A DNA stretch of 64,000 bases from Mesorhizobium intechi (GTDB lineage: Bacteria > Pseudomonadota > Alphaproteobacteria > Rhizobiales > Rhizobiaceae): NCBI RefSeq assembly GCF_002879535.1, contig NZ_PNOT02000239.1, forward strand, positions 1-64,000. The letters run 5' to 3'. The position numbers and the translations under genes are program-made. The notes beneath the pieces were generated by a model. It saw only the letters and a program-made list of their open reading frames with translations, had not been told where the DNA came from and searched no databases. This document shows, piece after piece, positions 10,579 through 20,103 of the stretch (positions within the stretch are counted from its first letter, which is position 1; each line of letters starts with the position of its first letter).

Positions 10579-11004
10579 CTACTTGTCCTTCTTCTTGTAC
10601 ATGGCCAGCATGCGCTGGGTGACCAGGAAGCCGCCGAAGATGTTGACCGAGACCAGCATCAGCGCGACGAAGCCGAAGCCGGCGGCGACACCGGAAGCGG
10701 CGATGCCGACAGCCAGCAGCGCACCGACGACGATGACCGAGGAGATGGCGTTGGTGACCGCCATCAGCGGCGTGTGCAGCGCCGGGGTCACCGACCAGAC
10801 GACATAGTAGCCGACGAAGATCGCCAGCACGAAGATGGCGAAGCGGAAGACGAAGGGATCGATGACGCCGCCGGACAGGGCATGCGCGGCATCACCCGCC
10901 GCCTCGGCGCCGCCTGGAGCATTGGCCAGGTTCTGCACCGCCAGCCGGACGGCCGCACTTGCCTGGTCGAGCTGGTCGAGGGCTTTCTGCAGGGTCTGAT
11001 CCAT
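10579..11004 (-). CDS. pntAB: NAD(P) transhydrogenase subunit alpha 2 (membrane part)
   Basis: 141 residues carrying the membrane domain that in enterobacteria is the C-terminus of PntA. Three or four hydrophobic helices are visible ([56 protein letters not shown]), and [13 protein letters not shown] is a family hallmark. The start codon ATG at 11004 shares its A with the TGA of pntAA, and a GTG at 11007 is also possible; either way translation is coupled. The split alpha subunit is the normal arrangement in alphaproteobacteria. Confidence 0.93.
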   Translation of the reverse strand: MDQTLQKALDQLDQASAAVRLAVQNLANAPGGAEAAGDAAHALSGGVIDPFVFRFAIFVLAIFVGYYVVWSVTPALHTPLMAVTNAISSVIVVGALLAVGIAASGVAAGFGFVALMLVSVNIFGGFLVTQRMLAMYKKKDK

Positions 11005-12323
11005 CACGCGGTGCCTTTCGACTTGGGCGAGGACGACTTGAGCGAGGACGATTTGGGCGAGGACGATTTGGGCGAGGACGATTTGGCTGCGGCCGGCTTC
11101 CTGGGCGCGGGCTTCTGCGGCGCTGCCGAGGCATCGGCGACCATGGTCGTGGCCGGGATCGCCGCGGGTTCGACATGCGGCTGCTGGTCGGCCTTGGCGA
11201 AGGCGGGATGAACCACCTTGCCGCCATCGGTCAGCATCGTCGCCTTGACCAGTTCGTCATCGCGCTTGATGGCGAGGGTCTTGGTGGTCTTTTCGACCAG
11301 CGTCTCGAGGAAGGCCAACAGGTTCTTCGCATAGAGCAGCGACGCGGACGCCGCGACGCGGCCCGGCACGTTGAGGTGGCCGACGATCTTGACGCCGTTC
11401 TCGGTCGTCACGACCTTGCCGGGAACCGCGCCCTCGACATTGCCGCCGCGCTCGACGGCGAGATCGACGATCACCGAGCCGGGCTTCATCGAGGCGACCA
11501 TGGCGGCAGAGACCAGCTTCGGCGCCGGACGTCCAGGGATCAGCGCCGTGGTGATGACGATGTCCTGCTTGGCGATGTGCTCGGCGGTGAGTGCGGCCTG
11601 CTTGGCCTGGTATTCCTTCGACATCTCCTTGGCGTAGCCGCCGGCTGTTTCGGCGGCCTTGAACTCTTCGTCCTCGACGGCCAGGAACTTCGCGCCGAGC
11701 GAGGCGACCTGTTCCTTGGCGGCCGGGCGCACGTCGGTGGCGGTGACAACGGCACCAAGGCGACGCGCCGTGGCGATCGCCTGCAGGCCGGCGACGCCGA
11801 CGCCCATGATGAAGATTTTAGCCGCCGGAACCGTGCCGGCCGCGGTCATCATCATCGGCAAGGCACGATCATATTCCGAGGCACCGTCGATGACCGCCTG
11901 ATAGCCGGCAAGATTGGCCTGGCTGGACAGCACGTCCATCGATTGCGCGCGGGTGATGCGCGGCATGAATTCCATCGAGAAGGCGGTGACACCAGCCTTT
12001 GCGAGCGCCGCGACCGCCGCATCGTTGCCGTAGGGATCCATGATGGCGATCACAGCGGCACCGGACTTGTAGTTCTTCAGCTCGGGTTCACCAGGCCGGC
12101 GGACCTTCAGCACGACATCGGCCTTGCCAACGTCCCCAGCCTTGCCGATAACGGCCCCTGCCTTGGCAAACTCTTCGTCTGATATGCGCGACCTTGTGCC
12201 GGCGCCGGATTCGACAATCACGTCGAAGCCCAGCCCCGCCAGCCGCTTGACCGTATCGGGCGAGGCCGCGACCCGAGGCTCGTTCGCATCAAGCTCACGA
12301 GGGATGAAAACCGTCTGTCCCAC
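11004..12323 (-). CDS. pntAA: NAD(P) transhydrogenase subunit alpha 1 (NAD-binding part)
   Basis: 439 residues of the soluble NAD(H)-binding domain I, related to alanine dehydrogenase. Motifs include [18 protein letters not shown] at the N-terminus, the conserved [20 protein letters not shown] stretch, the Rossmann loop [18 protein letters not shown], and [14 protein letters not shown]. The start is GTG at 12323 with AAGGA seven bases upstream; a nearby ATG is out of frame. The family is usually about 375-385 residues, so the last 55 residues are an addition: an alanine/proline-rich linker followed by tandem SSSPK units (see 11026-11085). The stop overlaps the start of pntAB. Confidence 0.95.
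   Translation of the reverse strand: MGQTVFIPRELDANEPRVAASPDTVKRLAGLGFDVIVESGAGTRSRISDEEFAKAGAVIGKAGDVGKADVVLKVRRPGEPELKNYKSGAAVIAIMDPYGNDAAVAALAKAGVTAFSMEFMPRITRAQSMDVLSSQANLAGYQAVIDGASEYDRALPMMMTAAGTVPAAKIFIMGVGVAGLQAIATARRLGAVVTATDVRPAAKEQVASLGAKFLAVEDEEFKAAETAGGYAKEMSKEYQAKQAALTAEHIAKQDIVITTALIPGRPAPKLVSAAMVASMKPGSVIVDLAVERGGNVEGAVPGKVVTTENGVKIVGHLNVPGRVAASASLLYAKNLLAFLETLVEKTTKTLAIKRDDELVKATMLTDGGKVVHPAFAKADQQPHVEPAAIPATTMVADASAAPQKPAPRKPAAAKSSSPKSSSPKSSSLKSSSPKSKGTA
11026..11085 (-). repeat. Four 15-bp tandem repeats in the pntAA tail
   Basis: Four consecutive 15-base units, differing at only two positions, encode KSSSP-type pentads at the PntAA C-terminus. In-frame 15-bp units can expand or contract without breaking the gene, so length should vary between strains. 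The tail is basic and probably flexible. Confidence 0.9.
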
Positions 12324-12410
12324 CGCATGATCCTTTCGGCTGGAACCTGTTTGCGCAAAGTGTCGGCCGGAACATCCGGCGACGTCAATGGCAACTGGGT
12401 TTTGGAAGGT

Positions 12411-12635
12411 CTATCGCAGAATGAAGGCGCCGACGGCCATGATCAGGATGAAGAGGATAGTCGCCGAGAAGAAGCCGCCCACGAAGAAGCCGAAGGCCAT
12501 CGCGATGAGCAGCGCGCCGCAGAACAGCGATCCGTATTTGGCCAGAGCGAGAAAGCCCGCATAGGTGCGGTCGTGCTCGGCATAGTCCATCTTCGCGCCC
12601 AGTTCGACAGGACCGGTCGGCGAGTGATCAGCCAT
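12411..12635 (-). CDS. aa3-type cytochrome c oxidase subunit IV-like protein
   Basis: 74 residues: a polar N-terminus with GAKMDYAEHDRTYAGFL, the conserved core of the bacterial aa3-type oxidase subunit IV family, followed by hydrophobic segments FCGALLIAMAFGFFVGGFF and TILFILIMAVGAFIL. In structures of alphaproteobacterial oxidase this subunit is a single helix of no known essential role; here two hydrophobic stretches are close together. The start at ATG 12635 is chosen over an upstream in-frame ATG at 12668 because it gives the usual MADHSP-like start. It lies 87 bases before pntAA. The same neighbourhood, as I recall, is common in rhizobia, so it may belong to the transhydrogenase operon rather than to an oxidase locus. 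Confidence 0.85.
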   Translation of the reverse strand: MADHSPTGPVELGAKMDYAEHDRTYAGFLALAKYGSLFCGALLIAMAFGFFVGGFFSATILFILIMAVGAFILR

Positions 12636-12800
12636 AGGAATACCCCTTCGAAGACATCTTTGAGGCACATAGCGAAAAGCCGGCCCGAGGGCAATGGCGC
12701 TATTGCCGCATTGGAGCCGACAACTGCCTCAAGGGAAAATTGAAACCGCCGGCCGGTTCGGCGAAAGGGCGGCTTTTGCGGCGGGCCCGCTCGATAGCCC

Positions 12801-12950
12801 TCAGCCGGCGAGGTGCGGGAAAAGCCCGAGCAGGCCAACGACGATCAGATAGAGCGCGACGATGTAGTTCAGCAGCCGTGGCATGATCAGGATCAGCACG
12901 CCGGCGATCAGCGAGATAAGCGGCGTGAGCGCAAGCTGGGAAATATGCAT
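12801..12950 (-). CDS. DUF3096-family small membrane protein
   Basis: 49 residues, almost all hydrophobic: an N-terminal MHISQLALTPLISLIAGVLI and a core LIMPRLLNYIVALYLIVVGL that matches the DUF3096 family of short two-helix membrane proteins. A ribosome binding site (AAGGACC) lies about five bases before ATG at 12950. The function of the family is unknown. It is 165 bases upstream of the oxidase subunit IV-like gene on the same strand; co-transcription is possible but not shown. Confidence 0.82.
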   Translation of the reverse strand: MHISQLALTPLISLIAGVLILIMPRLLNYIVALYLIVVGLLGLFPHLAG

Positions 12951-13082
12951 GTGGGGTCCTTTCCAGAGGCGATGGCATCAACTCCGGCTGATGCGGCCAC
13001 TGATAACGCCTTCGGGCCCGGAAAGCTCCATCGGGATGCGTCGCGACCCGATGACGAGACATCAGGCCCAAGCCGCGTACGC

Positions 13083-13850
13083 TCAGGCCGCTTCGAAATA
13101 TTTGGCGGTGGGCAGGATGGTCAACGGCGCCAGTTCGCCCCTCTTGGGGCGTTGGAAAAGCATGCGTTGCTCGAACGTCGTCGAGTTGAAGAACGGGAAG
13201 CGATCCAGCGTCGTCTGCATGTTTTCGGAACATTTAGACTGGTATAGATGCACGGGAACGGTAAGCCCGGGATAGTTTCGCGGGGGCACCGCCTGCTCCG
13301 ACCTGAAGATGCGGTGGTAGAAGGCGGAATGTTCTTCCTTGATCGCCGTCAGGCAATAGGTCGGTTTGAAGTGACTGCAGGCGACCACCGCCAGCCTGAG
13401 CGTAATGTATGGCAGCACCCGCAGGCTGCTCGACCATTCGAGATCGGCCGCGAACCGGCTTGGATCGACGAACGTCTCACCGGCCGCCAGACGCCGCGCC
13501 AGCACGTCGCCGAAAACATCGGTGCTGGGTGAAACAGGGTATCGCGCGCTGGCATAGTGGAGCCTGATGGTGCTGACGAGCACACCGTCGAAGAACACGC
13601 CAAAGCGATAGGAATTGGGCAGATCGTCGAAACTGTCCTTGACCATGCGGGAAGCCATCGGCTTCACCATGCCGGCGTGAAGGTAGGAATTGTAGCGGAG
13701 CCTGTAGATCGCCTCGAGGTCCTCGGCGCCATCGCACAGCCGATATTCCACGTGCTCCAGAACATCCATGACGTGATTTGAGAACACTGACGGGCGATGC
13801 TTATCGCTGCTCGCAGCCGCCAACGGCGCACCGAATACCTTGTTTTCCAT
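13083..13850 (-). CDS. N-acyl amino acid synthase-like (FeeM/GNAT) protein
   Basis: 255 residues from ATG 13850, which has GAGGA upstream; an in-frame codon at 13901 is less likely. The central part reads like the acyltransferase fold shared by N-acyl amino acid synthases (FeeM) and acyl-homoserine lactone synthases: YRLRYNSYL near residue 50, where LuxI-type enzymes have RxxxF/Y-W, then FGVFFDGVLVSTIRLH and FVDPSRFAADLEW. Such enzymes join a fatty acyl chain from acyl-ACP to an amino acid or homoserine lactone. The product here is unknown. It lies downstream of, and on the same strand as, a GGDEF-EAL gene, separated by 147 AT-rich bases that probably hold its own promoter. Confidence 0.72.
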   Translation of the reverse strand: MENKVFGAPLAAASSDKHRPSVFSNHVMDVLEHVEYRLCDGAEDLEAIYRLRYNSYLHAGMVKPMASRMVKDSFDDLPNSYRFGVFFDGVLVSTIRLHYASARYPVSPSTDVFGDVLARRLAAGETFVDPSRFAADLEWSSSLRVLPYITLRLAVVACSHFKPTYCLTAIKEEHSAFYHRIFRSEQAVPPRNYPGLTVPVHLYQSKCSENMQTTLDRFPFFNSTTFEQRMLFQRPKRGELAPLTILPTAKYFEAA

Positions 13851-13925
13851 TTTGTCCTCGCACCGCCACACAACGACAATAGCGAAGCGCTGGAGGAACA
13901 AGAAGCAAAATTGCCAGCTTTTGCG

Positions 13926-13957
13926 TTTACCCTAAATTAACCTTAACAAATGGTAAA
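13926..13957. promoter_or_regulatory. AT-rich promoter with two near-CtrA sites
   Basis: In a GC-rich genome this 32-base stretch has TTTA-N7-TTAA (13926-13940) and TTAA-N7-TAAA (13943-13957), each one mismatch from the CtrA consensus TTAA-N7-TTAA. They lie about 75-110 bases upstream of the acyltransferase gene start. Either a CtrA-responsive promoter or simply an AT-rich promoter region; sequence alone cannot decide. Confidence 0.35.
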
Positions 13958-13997
13958 TTACAGGCGCGGCGGCGCTTTGGGCAATCGATGGCTGATT

Positions 13998-16313
13998 TCA
14001 GGTGGCGACGCGCCTTGCAACCGGCTGCAATTCCGCCGCGAAAGGCCAGGTCACGTTGGACATGGTTTCGATGCCGGACGCGCTGAGCGCTGCGCCGAAC
14101 AGGAAGCCCTGGACAAGATCCGGCTTCACCGAATGCAGAAGAACCTTGAGCTGCTCGAATGTTTCGACGCCTTCGATAGTGACTACCAATCCCAGGATAC
14201 GGGCCAGGTCGACGACGCCTTTGAGGAGCTCCAGCGAGCGCGGATTCTGGGTGACGTCCATCACGAAGGAGCGGTCGATCTTGATCTTGTCGAGAGGCAG
14301 CTTGTGGAGATAGCTCAGGCTCGAATAGCCGGTGCCGAAATCATCAAGGGCAATACGCACGCCAAGCTGCTTCAGTTCCTCGATGTATTGGCGGGTCTGC
14401 GACTTGTCATCCAGCAGTGCGGTTTCGGTGACTTCGATCTCAAGGCGGTTGGCCGCGAGCCCGGAAACGTCCAGCGCTTCGCGAACCTTCCGGATGACGT
14501 CGCCATTGCGAAAGTCCCTGGCGGACAGATTGACCGAGACGCTGGTCTGGTCGGGCCATTTGGCGCATTCGAGGCAGGAGGCCTGAAGCACAAAGGCGCT
14601 GATCTCGGAAATGATGCCCATCTCCTCGGCCAGCGGGATGAAGACGCCGGGTGAGATCGGTCCGAGATCGGGATGGTCCCAGCGGCACAGCGCCTCGCAG
14701 CTGGCGATGCGCATGGTGTCCATCGCCACGATCGGCTGGTAGACGACGCGCAGACTCTTGCTTTCCACCGCGCTGCGCAGATCCGCCTTCATCAGCTGCC
14801 GGCTGCGGAACGCGGCGTCCATTGCCGCCTCGAACAGCCGCCAGCCGTTCTTGCCGAGCTCCTTGGCCTTGTAGAGCGCGAGGTCTGCCTTGACGATCAT
14901 GGCATCGACATCGGTTTCCGCGACCTTGGACAGAACCGCGCCGGCGCTGGCCTGGATCCGCAATCCATGTCCGGCGACGTCCACCTCGCCCTGCAATGCC
15001 GCGAAGATCTCGTCGATCTGCACGGTCAGATGGCTCTCATCCTCGATGCGGTCGAAGAAGACCATGAACTCGTCGCCGCCGAAACGGCTGACAGTGATGC
15101 CTTGCCCGGCAACGGCGGCGAGGCGCTCGGCGACGGCGTAGATCAAACCGTCGCCGATCGGATGGCCGAGCGTGTCATTGACGCTCTTGAAATCGTCGAG
15201 GTCGAGCACGGCAAGGCCGCACAGGCGGTCGCGCTCTCCAGAGGCCATCAGCTCGCCGACCAGTTCATGGAAATAAGCGCGGTTCGGCAGACCGGTGAGG
15301 TTGTCGTAGCGCGCCATGAAACGGATCTTGTCCTCCGCCTCGACCCGAGCCGTGACGTCTTCAAAGGTGATGACACCCAATTCCTGGTTGCCTTCGCGAG
15401 CGGAGAATTCGTAGTGCTGGCCGTTGGAGAAGGAGACAAGCACCTTGCGGTCGCGTCCTTCGCGCAGCGCGCGCGTCAGTTGCGCCTCGACGTAGCGGCA
15501 ATCCTTCGGTGCCAGCATGCCGCCGGCGACGCCGCGCAGCAACAGTGAATGGATCGACCGTCCGAGCAGTTGGTCCGGCGATCTGAGTGACATCAGTCGG
15601 GCGGCTTCAGCGTTGCCGACGACCACCTTGCCGTCGGGGCCGAGCATCACCAGGCCATGCGACATGGTGTTCAGGGCGCGGTTGAACCGCTGCGCGATCT
15701 GTCGCGCCTGCTTGTGTCCAACCACTGCCGAAAACAGCACATTGCGGACATGGTCGGCACTGCCCTTGATGATAAACATGAAGGGAATGATCAGCAGGCC
15801 CAGCACGACATAGGGGATGTCGAACCTGAGGATAAGCGCCGCTGCGATCGGCCCGACAAAGGTAACCGCGAAGATCATCACCATGCGCGGCGACCCGTAA
15901 TTTCGGCCGACGACGGTCACCAAGGAAGCCATCGTTACCGACAGCGCTCCGATCTCGGCGTAGGAATCGGAGTAGACATAGATGGAAATGAAGCAAAAGA
16001 ATCCCAGCAACAGCCCTTGAAGGCTGCCCTTCAGGATGTATTCCCGCTCCCACTTCTTTGCATCGGCGACGTCGTGAATTTCGCCGCCCGAGCGGTGGAA
16101 GCGCCGCAGGCTGAAGTAGCGCCAGACGCCGATGCCAAGCAGCGCGCCCGCCAGAGCCAGAAAAACCGGCTGGCCATTGCGCCAGTAAACCATGAGGCTG
16201 ATGACAGCGTGGCAAAGCGCGCCGATGATCAGCATGTGCGCGTTGTCGAACAACGAGCGCACAAACTGGATATAAACATCCACGGGGATGTTATCGGCTT
16301 TTGTTTTGCCCAT
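13998..16313 (-). CDS. Membrane-bound GGDEF-EAL cyclic-di-GMP enzyme
   Basis: 771 residues. Residues 1-190 form five or six membrane spans of an uncharacterised sensor. A PAS-like domain follows (about 205-330; RFNRALNTMSHGLVMLGPDG), then GGDEF (about 335-500) with the intact active site RFGGDEF near 409, then EAL (about 510-760) with CEALCRW near 538 and the DDFGTGYSSLSYL loop. It should therefore be able both to make and to break cyclic-di-GMP. The RxxD inhibitory site usually found just before GGDEF is absent, so product inhibition is unlikely. The gene starts with ATG at 16313. Such proteins control the switch between motility and attachment. Confidence 0.93.
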   Translation of the reverse strand: MGKTKADNIPVDVYIQFVRSLFDNAHMLIIGALCHAVISLMVYWRNGQPVFLALAGALLGIGVWRYFSLRRFHRSGGEIHDVADAKKWEREYILKGSLQGLLLGFFCFISIYVYSDSYAEIGALSVTMASLVTVVGRNYGSPRMVMIFAVTFVGPIAAALILRFDIPYVVLGLLIIPFMFIIKGSADHVRNVLFSAVVGHKQARQIAQRFNRALNTMSHGLVMLGPDGKVVVGNAEAARLMSLRSPDQLLGRSIHSLLLRGVAGGMLAPKDCRYVEAQLTRALREGRDRKVLVSFSNGQHYEFSAREGNQELGVITFEDVTARVEAEDKIRFMARYDNLTGLPNRAYFHELVGELMASGERDRLCGLAVLDLDDFKSVNDTLGHPIGDGLIYAVAERLAAVAGQGITVSRFGGDEFMVFFDRIEDESHLTVQIDEIFAALQGEVDVAGHGLRIQASAGAVLSKVAETDVDAMIVKADLALYKAKELGKNGWRLFEAAMDAAFRSRQLMKADLRSAVESKSLRVVYQPIVAMDTMRIASCEALCRWDHPDLGPISPGVFIPLAEEMGIISEISAFVLQASCLECAKWPDQTSVSVNLSARDFRNGDVIRKVREALDVSGLAANRLEIEVTETALLDDKSQTRQYIEELKQLGVRIALDDFGTGYSSLSYLHKLPLDKIKIDRSFVMDVTQNPRSLELLKGVVDLARILGLVVTIEGVETFEQLKVLLHSVKPDLVQGFLFGAALSASGIETMSNVTWPFAAELQPVARRVAT

Positions 16314-16404
16314 TACTGGCGCCCAATGAGCCCCAGCCTTGGCATAGTCCCATTAAAAAACCTTTAGCTTGGCTTGAAATGCCTGATTTCAGAGGCTTTT
16401 TGGA

Positions 16405-19400
16405 TCACTCGGCGGCCTGGAGTTCTGCCCGCGTCGGCGGGCTCGACAGGCGCTCGACCAGTCTTCGACGCTCGCCCGCGGCCTTTTCCGCGCTGGCCTG
16501 CCGGACGTGGCCATAACCGCGGATGAGCGCGGGAACCGAAACCAGAGCAACCGCCGCCTCGGCCTTGCCGGGCGCCAGCGACCTGGCGACGAGTTCAAGA
16601 TCGCCTTCATACTGCGCCAATAGCTGCCGTTCCATGCGCCTTTCGGCGGTATAGCCGAACAGGTCGAAAGCGGTGCCGCGCAGCCCCTTGAGCGCCGCCA
16701 GCAGGCGGAAACCCTTCATCATCCAGGGGCCGAAGCTCGACTTCCTCGGTTTGCCGTCATTGCCGCGACGGCCCATGATCGGCGGCGCGAGATGGAATTC
16801 GAGTTTTTCATAGCTCTGGAATTGCTTGCCGAGCTCGGCGGCAAAGGAACCATCGGTGTAGAGCCGCGCCACCTCGTACTCGTCCTTGATCGCCATCAGT
16901 TTGAACAGGTTCCTGGCCGCCGCCTCGGTCACGGCGGTCGAACCGGGCACGGCCCGGGCCTCGGCGGCGCGCAGCAGCGCCAGCCTGTCGGCATAGCGCT
17001 TGCCATAGGCGCCGTTCTGATAGGCGCTCAGGAAGGCGACACGCCGGGCAATGATCTCGTCCAGCGTCTGTGCGATCGCGGCTGTTTGTCCCGCCTTGCC
17101 CGGCTGAGCGACGAGACCACGCACGAAATCGGGCTGGTGCGCGGCGCGGCGGCCCCACCGGAAGGCTGCGATGTTCATCGCCACCGCTTCGCCGTTGAGC
17201 TCGATCGCCCTCTCGACAGCCTCGGCCGACAGCGGCAGGCCGCCATGCTGGAAGGCGAAGCCGAGCATGAACATGTTGGCGCCGAGCGAATTGCCGAACA
17301 GCGCCGTGGCGGTGCGGGTGGCGTCGAAGAAATGCGCCTTGTCGTCGCCGGCGGCGGTGCGGATCGCCTTCTTCAGGCGCTCGATCGGCAAGGAGAAATC
17401 CGCCGAGCGGGCAAACTCGCCGGGCATGATCTCGGCGGTATTGGCGAGGAAGATCGTATGGCCCTCGCGCACCGCGGTCAGCACCTTCTTGGCGCCCGAC
17501 ACGACGAGGTCGCAGCCAAGCACGAGGTCGGCCTTGCCCGCCGAGACGCGGATGGCATGGATGTCGTCCGGCGTGCGGGCGATGCGGACATGGGTGAACA
17601 CCGAGCCGCCCTTCTGGGCGAGACCGGCCATGTCGATCATGCCGCAGCCCTTGTCCTCGAGATGGGCCGCCATGCCGAGCACGGCGCCGACGGTGACGAC
17701 GCCGGTGCCGCCGACGCCGTCGATGATCGCCGCCCAGCCCTGCTCGCCAAGCGGGAACTCGGCCGGTGTCGGCACGCCGTCAAGCGGATCGGTCTTGCCG
17801 GCAAGGCCCTCGGCCTTGCGGATCTTGGCGCCGTGGACGGTGACGAAGGACGGGCAGAAGCCGTTGACGCAGGAGAAGTCCTTGTTGCAGCTCGACTGGT
17901 CGATCTTGCGCTTGCGGCCGAACTCGGTCTCGACCGGCTGGATCGAGACGCAGTTCGACTGCACGCCGCAGTCGCCGCAGCCTTCGCAGACCAGCTCATT
18001 GATGAAGACGCGCTTGTCGGGATCGGGAAAGGTGCCACGCTTGCGCCGCCGGCGTTTTTCGGCGGCACAGGTCTGGTCGTAGAGCAGGATCGACACGCCC
18101 TTGACGTCGCGCAGCTCGCGCTGGACGAGATCGAGGTCGTCGCGGTGATGGATGGTGGCGCCGGCCGGGAATTCGGCCTTGCCGGCGTATTTGTCCGGCT
18201 CGTCGGTGACGATGGCGATGCGGTCAACGCCTTCGGCCCGCACCTGTCTGGCGATCATGTCGACCGTCAGGCCGCCCTCGTGCGGCTGGCCGCCGGTCAT
18301 GGCCACGGCATCGTTGTAGAGGATCTTGTAGGTGATGTTGGCTTCGCTCGACAAAGCGAAGCGGATCGCCAGCGTGCCGGAATGATTGTAGGTGCCGTCG
18401 CCGAGATTCTGGAAGATGTGGCCCCGCTTCGAGAACGACGCCTGGCCGACCCATTGCGCGCCCTCGCCGCCCATCGCGGTGAAGCCCAGCGTGTTGCGGT
18501 CCATCCACAGCGCCATGAAATGGCAGCCGATGCCGGCGGCGGCGATCGAACCGTCAGGCACCTTGGTCGAGGAATTGTGCGGGCAGCCGGAACAGAAGAA
18601 GGGCGTGCGCGAACCGATGTCGGTGGCGTCAGCCAGCATCGCCTGGAACTGGCGCAGCTTGCCCACCCGCGCCGAGATCTCCTCCGAGGGGCCGATGGTC
18701 TTGACGATCCTCTCACCAAGGGCAATGGCGATCTCATTGGGATCAAGCGCGCCCTTGGCCGGAAACAGCCAGTCGCCGCGCTCGTCCTTCTTGCCAACGA
18801 TGACCGGCTGCGAGGCGGTGCCGTAAAGGCTTTCGCGCAGTTGCACCTCGATCAGCGAACGCTTCTCCTCGACGACGACGATGGTGTCGAGGCCGCGGGC
18901 AAAGTCGGCGATGTGATGCAGGTCGAGCGGCCAGGGGCAGCCGACCTTGAACAGCCGCACGCCGATGCGGTTGGCGGCCGCCTCGTCGACGCCGATATCC
19001 TCCAGCGCCTGGCGGACATCGAGATAGCTCTTGCCCAGCGTGATGATGCCGAGCTTGGGACTGCGGCCGCCCGAATAGACGATGCGGTTCAGCCCGTTGG
19101 CATGGATGAAGGCGGAGGCCGCGGCACGCTTGTATTCGTGCAGCCGCTCCTCCTGGCCCAGCATGTCGATCTCGTGGCGGATGTTGAGGCCGCCCGGCGG
19201 CATGTCGAACTCCGGCACCACGATGTTCAATCGCTGGAGCGAGGCATCGACCGAGGCCGTCGATTCGATGTTGTCCTTGACGCATTTGATCGCCGCCCAG
19301 GTGCCGGCGAAACGCGACATGGCAAAGCCGTACAGCCCGTAATCGATGATCTCCTGGACACCGGCCGGGTTGAGGATCGGCACCATGGTGTCGACGAAGA

Positions 19401-19884
19401 GGAATTCGGTGGCGTGCGCATTGGTCGAGGATTCGGCCATATGGTCGTCGCCCATGAGCGCAAGCACGCCACCATGCCTGGACGAGCCGGCGAGATTGGC
19501 GTGGCGGAACACGTCGCCGGAACGATCGACGCCCGGGCCCTTGCCGTACCAGACGGAAAAGACACCATCATGGGTGCCCTCGCCCAGCAGTTCCGTCTGC
19601 TGCGATCCCCAGCAGGCGGTGGCGGCAAGCTCCTCGTTGAGGCCGGGTTGGAAGACGATATCGGCCCCGGCGAGCTGCTTCTTCGCCTTCCACAGCTGCA
19701 TGTCGAGGCCACCGAGCGGCGAACCGCGATAGCCGGAGACGAAGCCGGCCGTGTTCAGGCCAGCGCGGCGGTCGCGCTCGCGCTGCATCAGGAGCATGCG
19801 GATGACCGCCTGCGCGCCAGACAGGAAGATGCGCTCCTTCCCGAGGTCGAACTTGTCGTCGAGCGCGACATCATGCAGCGTCAT
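16405..19884 (-). CDS. Indolepyruvate ferredoxin oxidoreductase family protein (fused)
   Basis: 1159 residues from ATG 19884, which has AGAGGA upstream. It fuses the alpha, beta and gamma parts of a 2-oxoacid:ferredoxin oxidoreductase. An N-terminal pyrimidine-binding domain includes SGYRGSPLGG. A thiamine diphosphate domain with FCSGCPHNSSTKVP lies near 433, then a cysteine cluster CEGCGDCGVQSNC near 636 for an iron-sulfur centre, a gamma domain with IDGVGGTGVVTVG, and a C-terminal DUF6537-like region. Family members oxidatively decarboxylate arylpyruvates from aromatic amino acids to acyl-CoA, passing electrons to ferredoxin or an equivalent carrier. It stands alone, so the exact substrate is not shown by context. 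Confidence 0.93.
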   Translation of the reverse strand: MTLHDVALDDKFDLGKERIFLSGAQAVIRMLLMQRERDRRAGLNTAGFVSGYRGSPLGGLDMQLWKAKKQLAGADIVFQPGLNEELAATACWGSQQTELLGEGTHDGVFSVWYGKGPGVDRSGDVFRHANLAGSSRHGGVLALMGDDHMAESSTNAHATEFLFVDTMVPILNPAGVQEIIDYGLYGFAMSRFAGTWAAIKCVKDNIESTASVDASLQRLNIVVPEFDMPPGGLNIRHEIDMLGQEERLHEYKRAAASAFIHANGLNRIVYSGGRSPKLGIITLGKSYLDVRQALEDIGVDEAAANRIGVRLFKVGCPWPLDLHHIADFARGLDTIVVVEEKRSLIEVQLRESLYGTASQPVIVGKKDERGDWLFPAKGALDPNEIAIALGERIVKTIGPSEEISARVGKLRQFQAMLADATDIGSRTPFFCSGCPHNSSTKVPDGSIAAAGIGCHFMALWMDRNTLGFTAMGGEGAQWVGQASFSKRGHIFQNLGDGTYNHSGTLAIRFALSSEANITYKILYNDAVAMTGGQPHEGGLTVDMIARQVRAEGVDRIAIVTDEPDKYAGKAEFPAGATIHHRDDLDLVQRELRDVKGVSILLYDQTCAAEKRRRRKRGTFPDPDKRVFINELVCEGCGDCGVQSNCVSIQPVETEFGRKRKIDQSSCNKDFSCVNGFCPSFVTVHGAKIRKAEGLAGKTDPLDGVPTPAEFPLGEQGWAAIIDGVGGTGVVTVGAVLGMAAHLEDKGCGMIDMAGLAQKGGSVFTHVRIARTPDDIHAIRVSAGKADLVLGCDLVVSGAKKVLTAVREGHTIFLANTAEIMPGEFARSADFSLPIERLKKAIRTAAGDDKAHFFDATRTATALFGNSLGANMFMLGFAFQHGGLPLSAEAVERAIELNGEAVAMNIAAFRWGRRAAHQPDFVRGLVAQPGKAGQTAAIAQTLDEIIARRVAFLSAYQNGAYGKRYADRLALLRAAEARAVPGSTAVTEAAARNLFKLMAIKDEYEVARLYTDGSFAAELGKQFQSYEKLEFHLAPPIMGRRGNDGKPRKSSFGPWMMKGFRLLAALKGLRGTAFDLFGYTAERRMERQLLAQYEGDLELVARSLAPGKAEAAVALVSVPALIRGYGHVRQASAEKAAGERRRLVERLSSPPTRAELQAAE

Positions 19885-20103
19885 CAGGCATTTCCTCTGC
19901 GAAGGCCGCGCGGGGGCAGGCGGCCGACGTCGGGATCGGATGACGCATCCTTTCTCCCCTTGCAAGTGAGGTCAAACAAAATCGCAGGGGCCAGACAACG
20001 CGCAACAAACAGTCCTGCGAGCGCGGAAGCGCGCATCAAACCGCACGCCGAGAGTGCCCAGGCGCACGAAAACTCCAGCCGAAATCGATACCTTCCGAAG
20101 GTG

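Noticed and set aside
9508-11211. 567-codon open frame antisense to the transhydrogenase genes
   Set aside because: It lies across three genes with conserved motifs on the other strand, and its product is low-complexity Asp, Gly, Arg, His.
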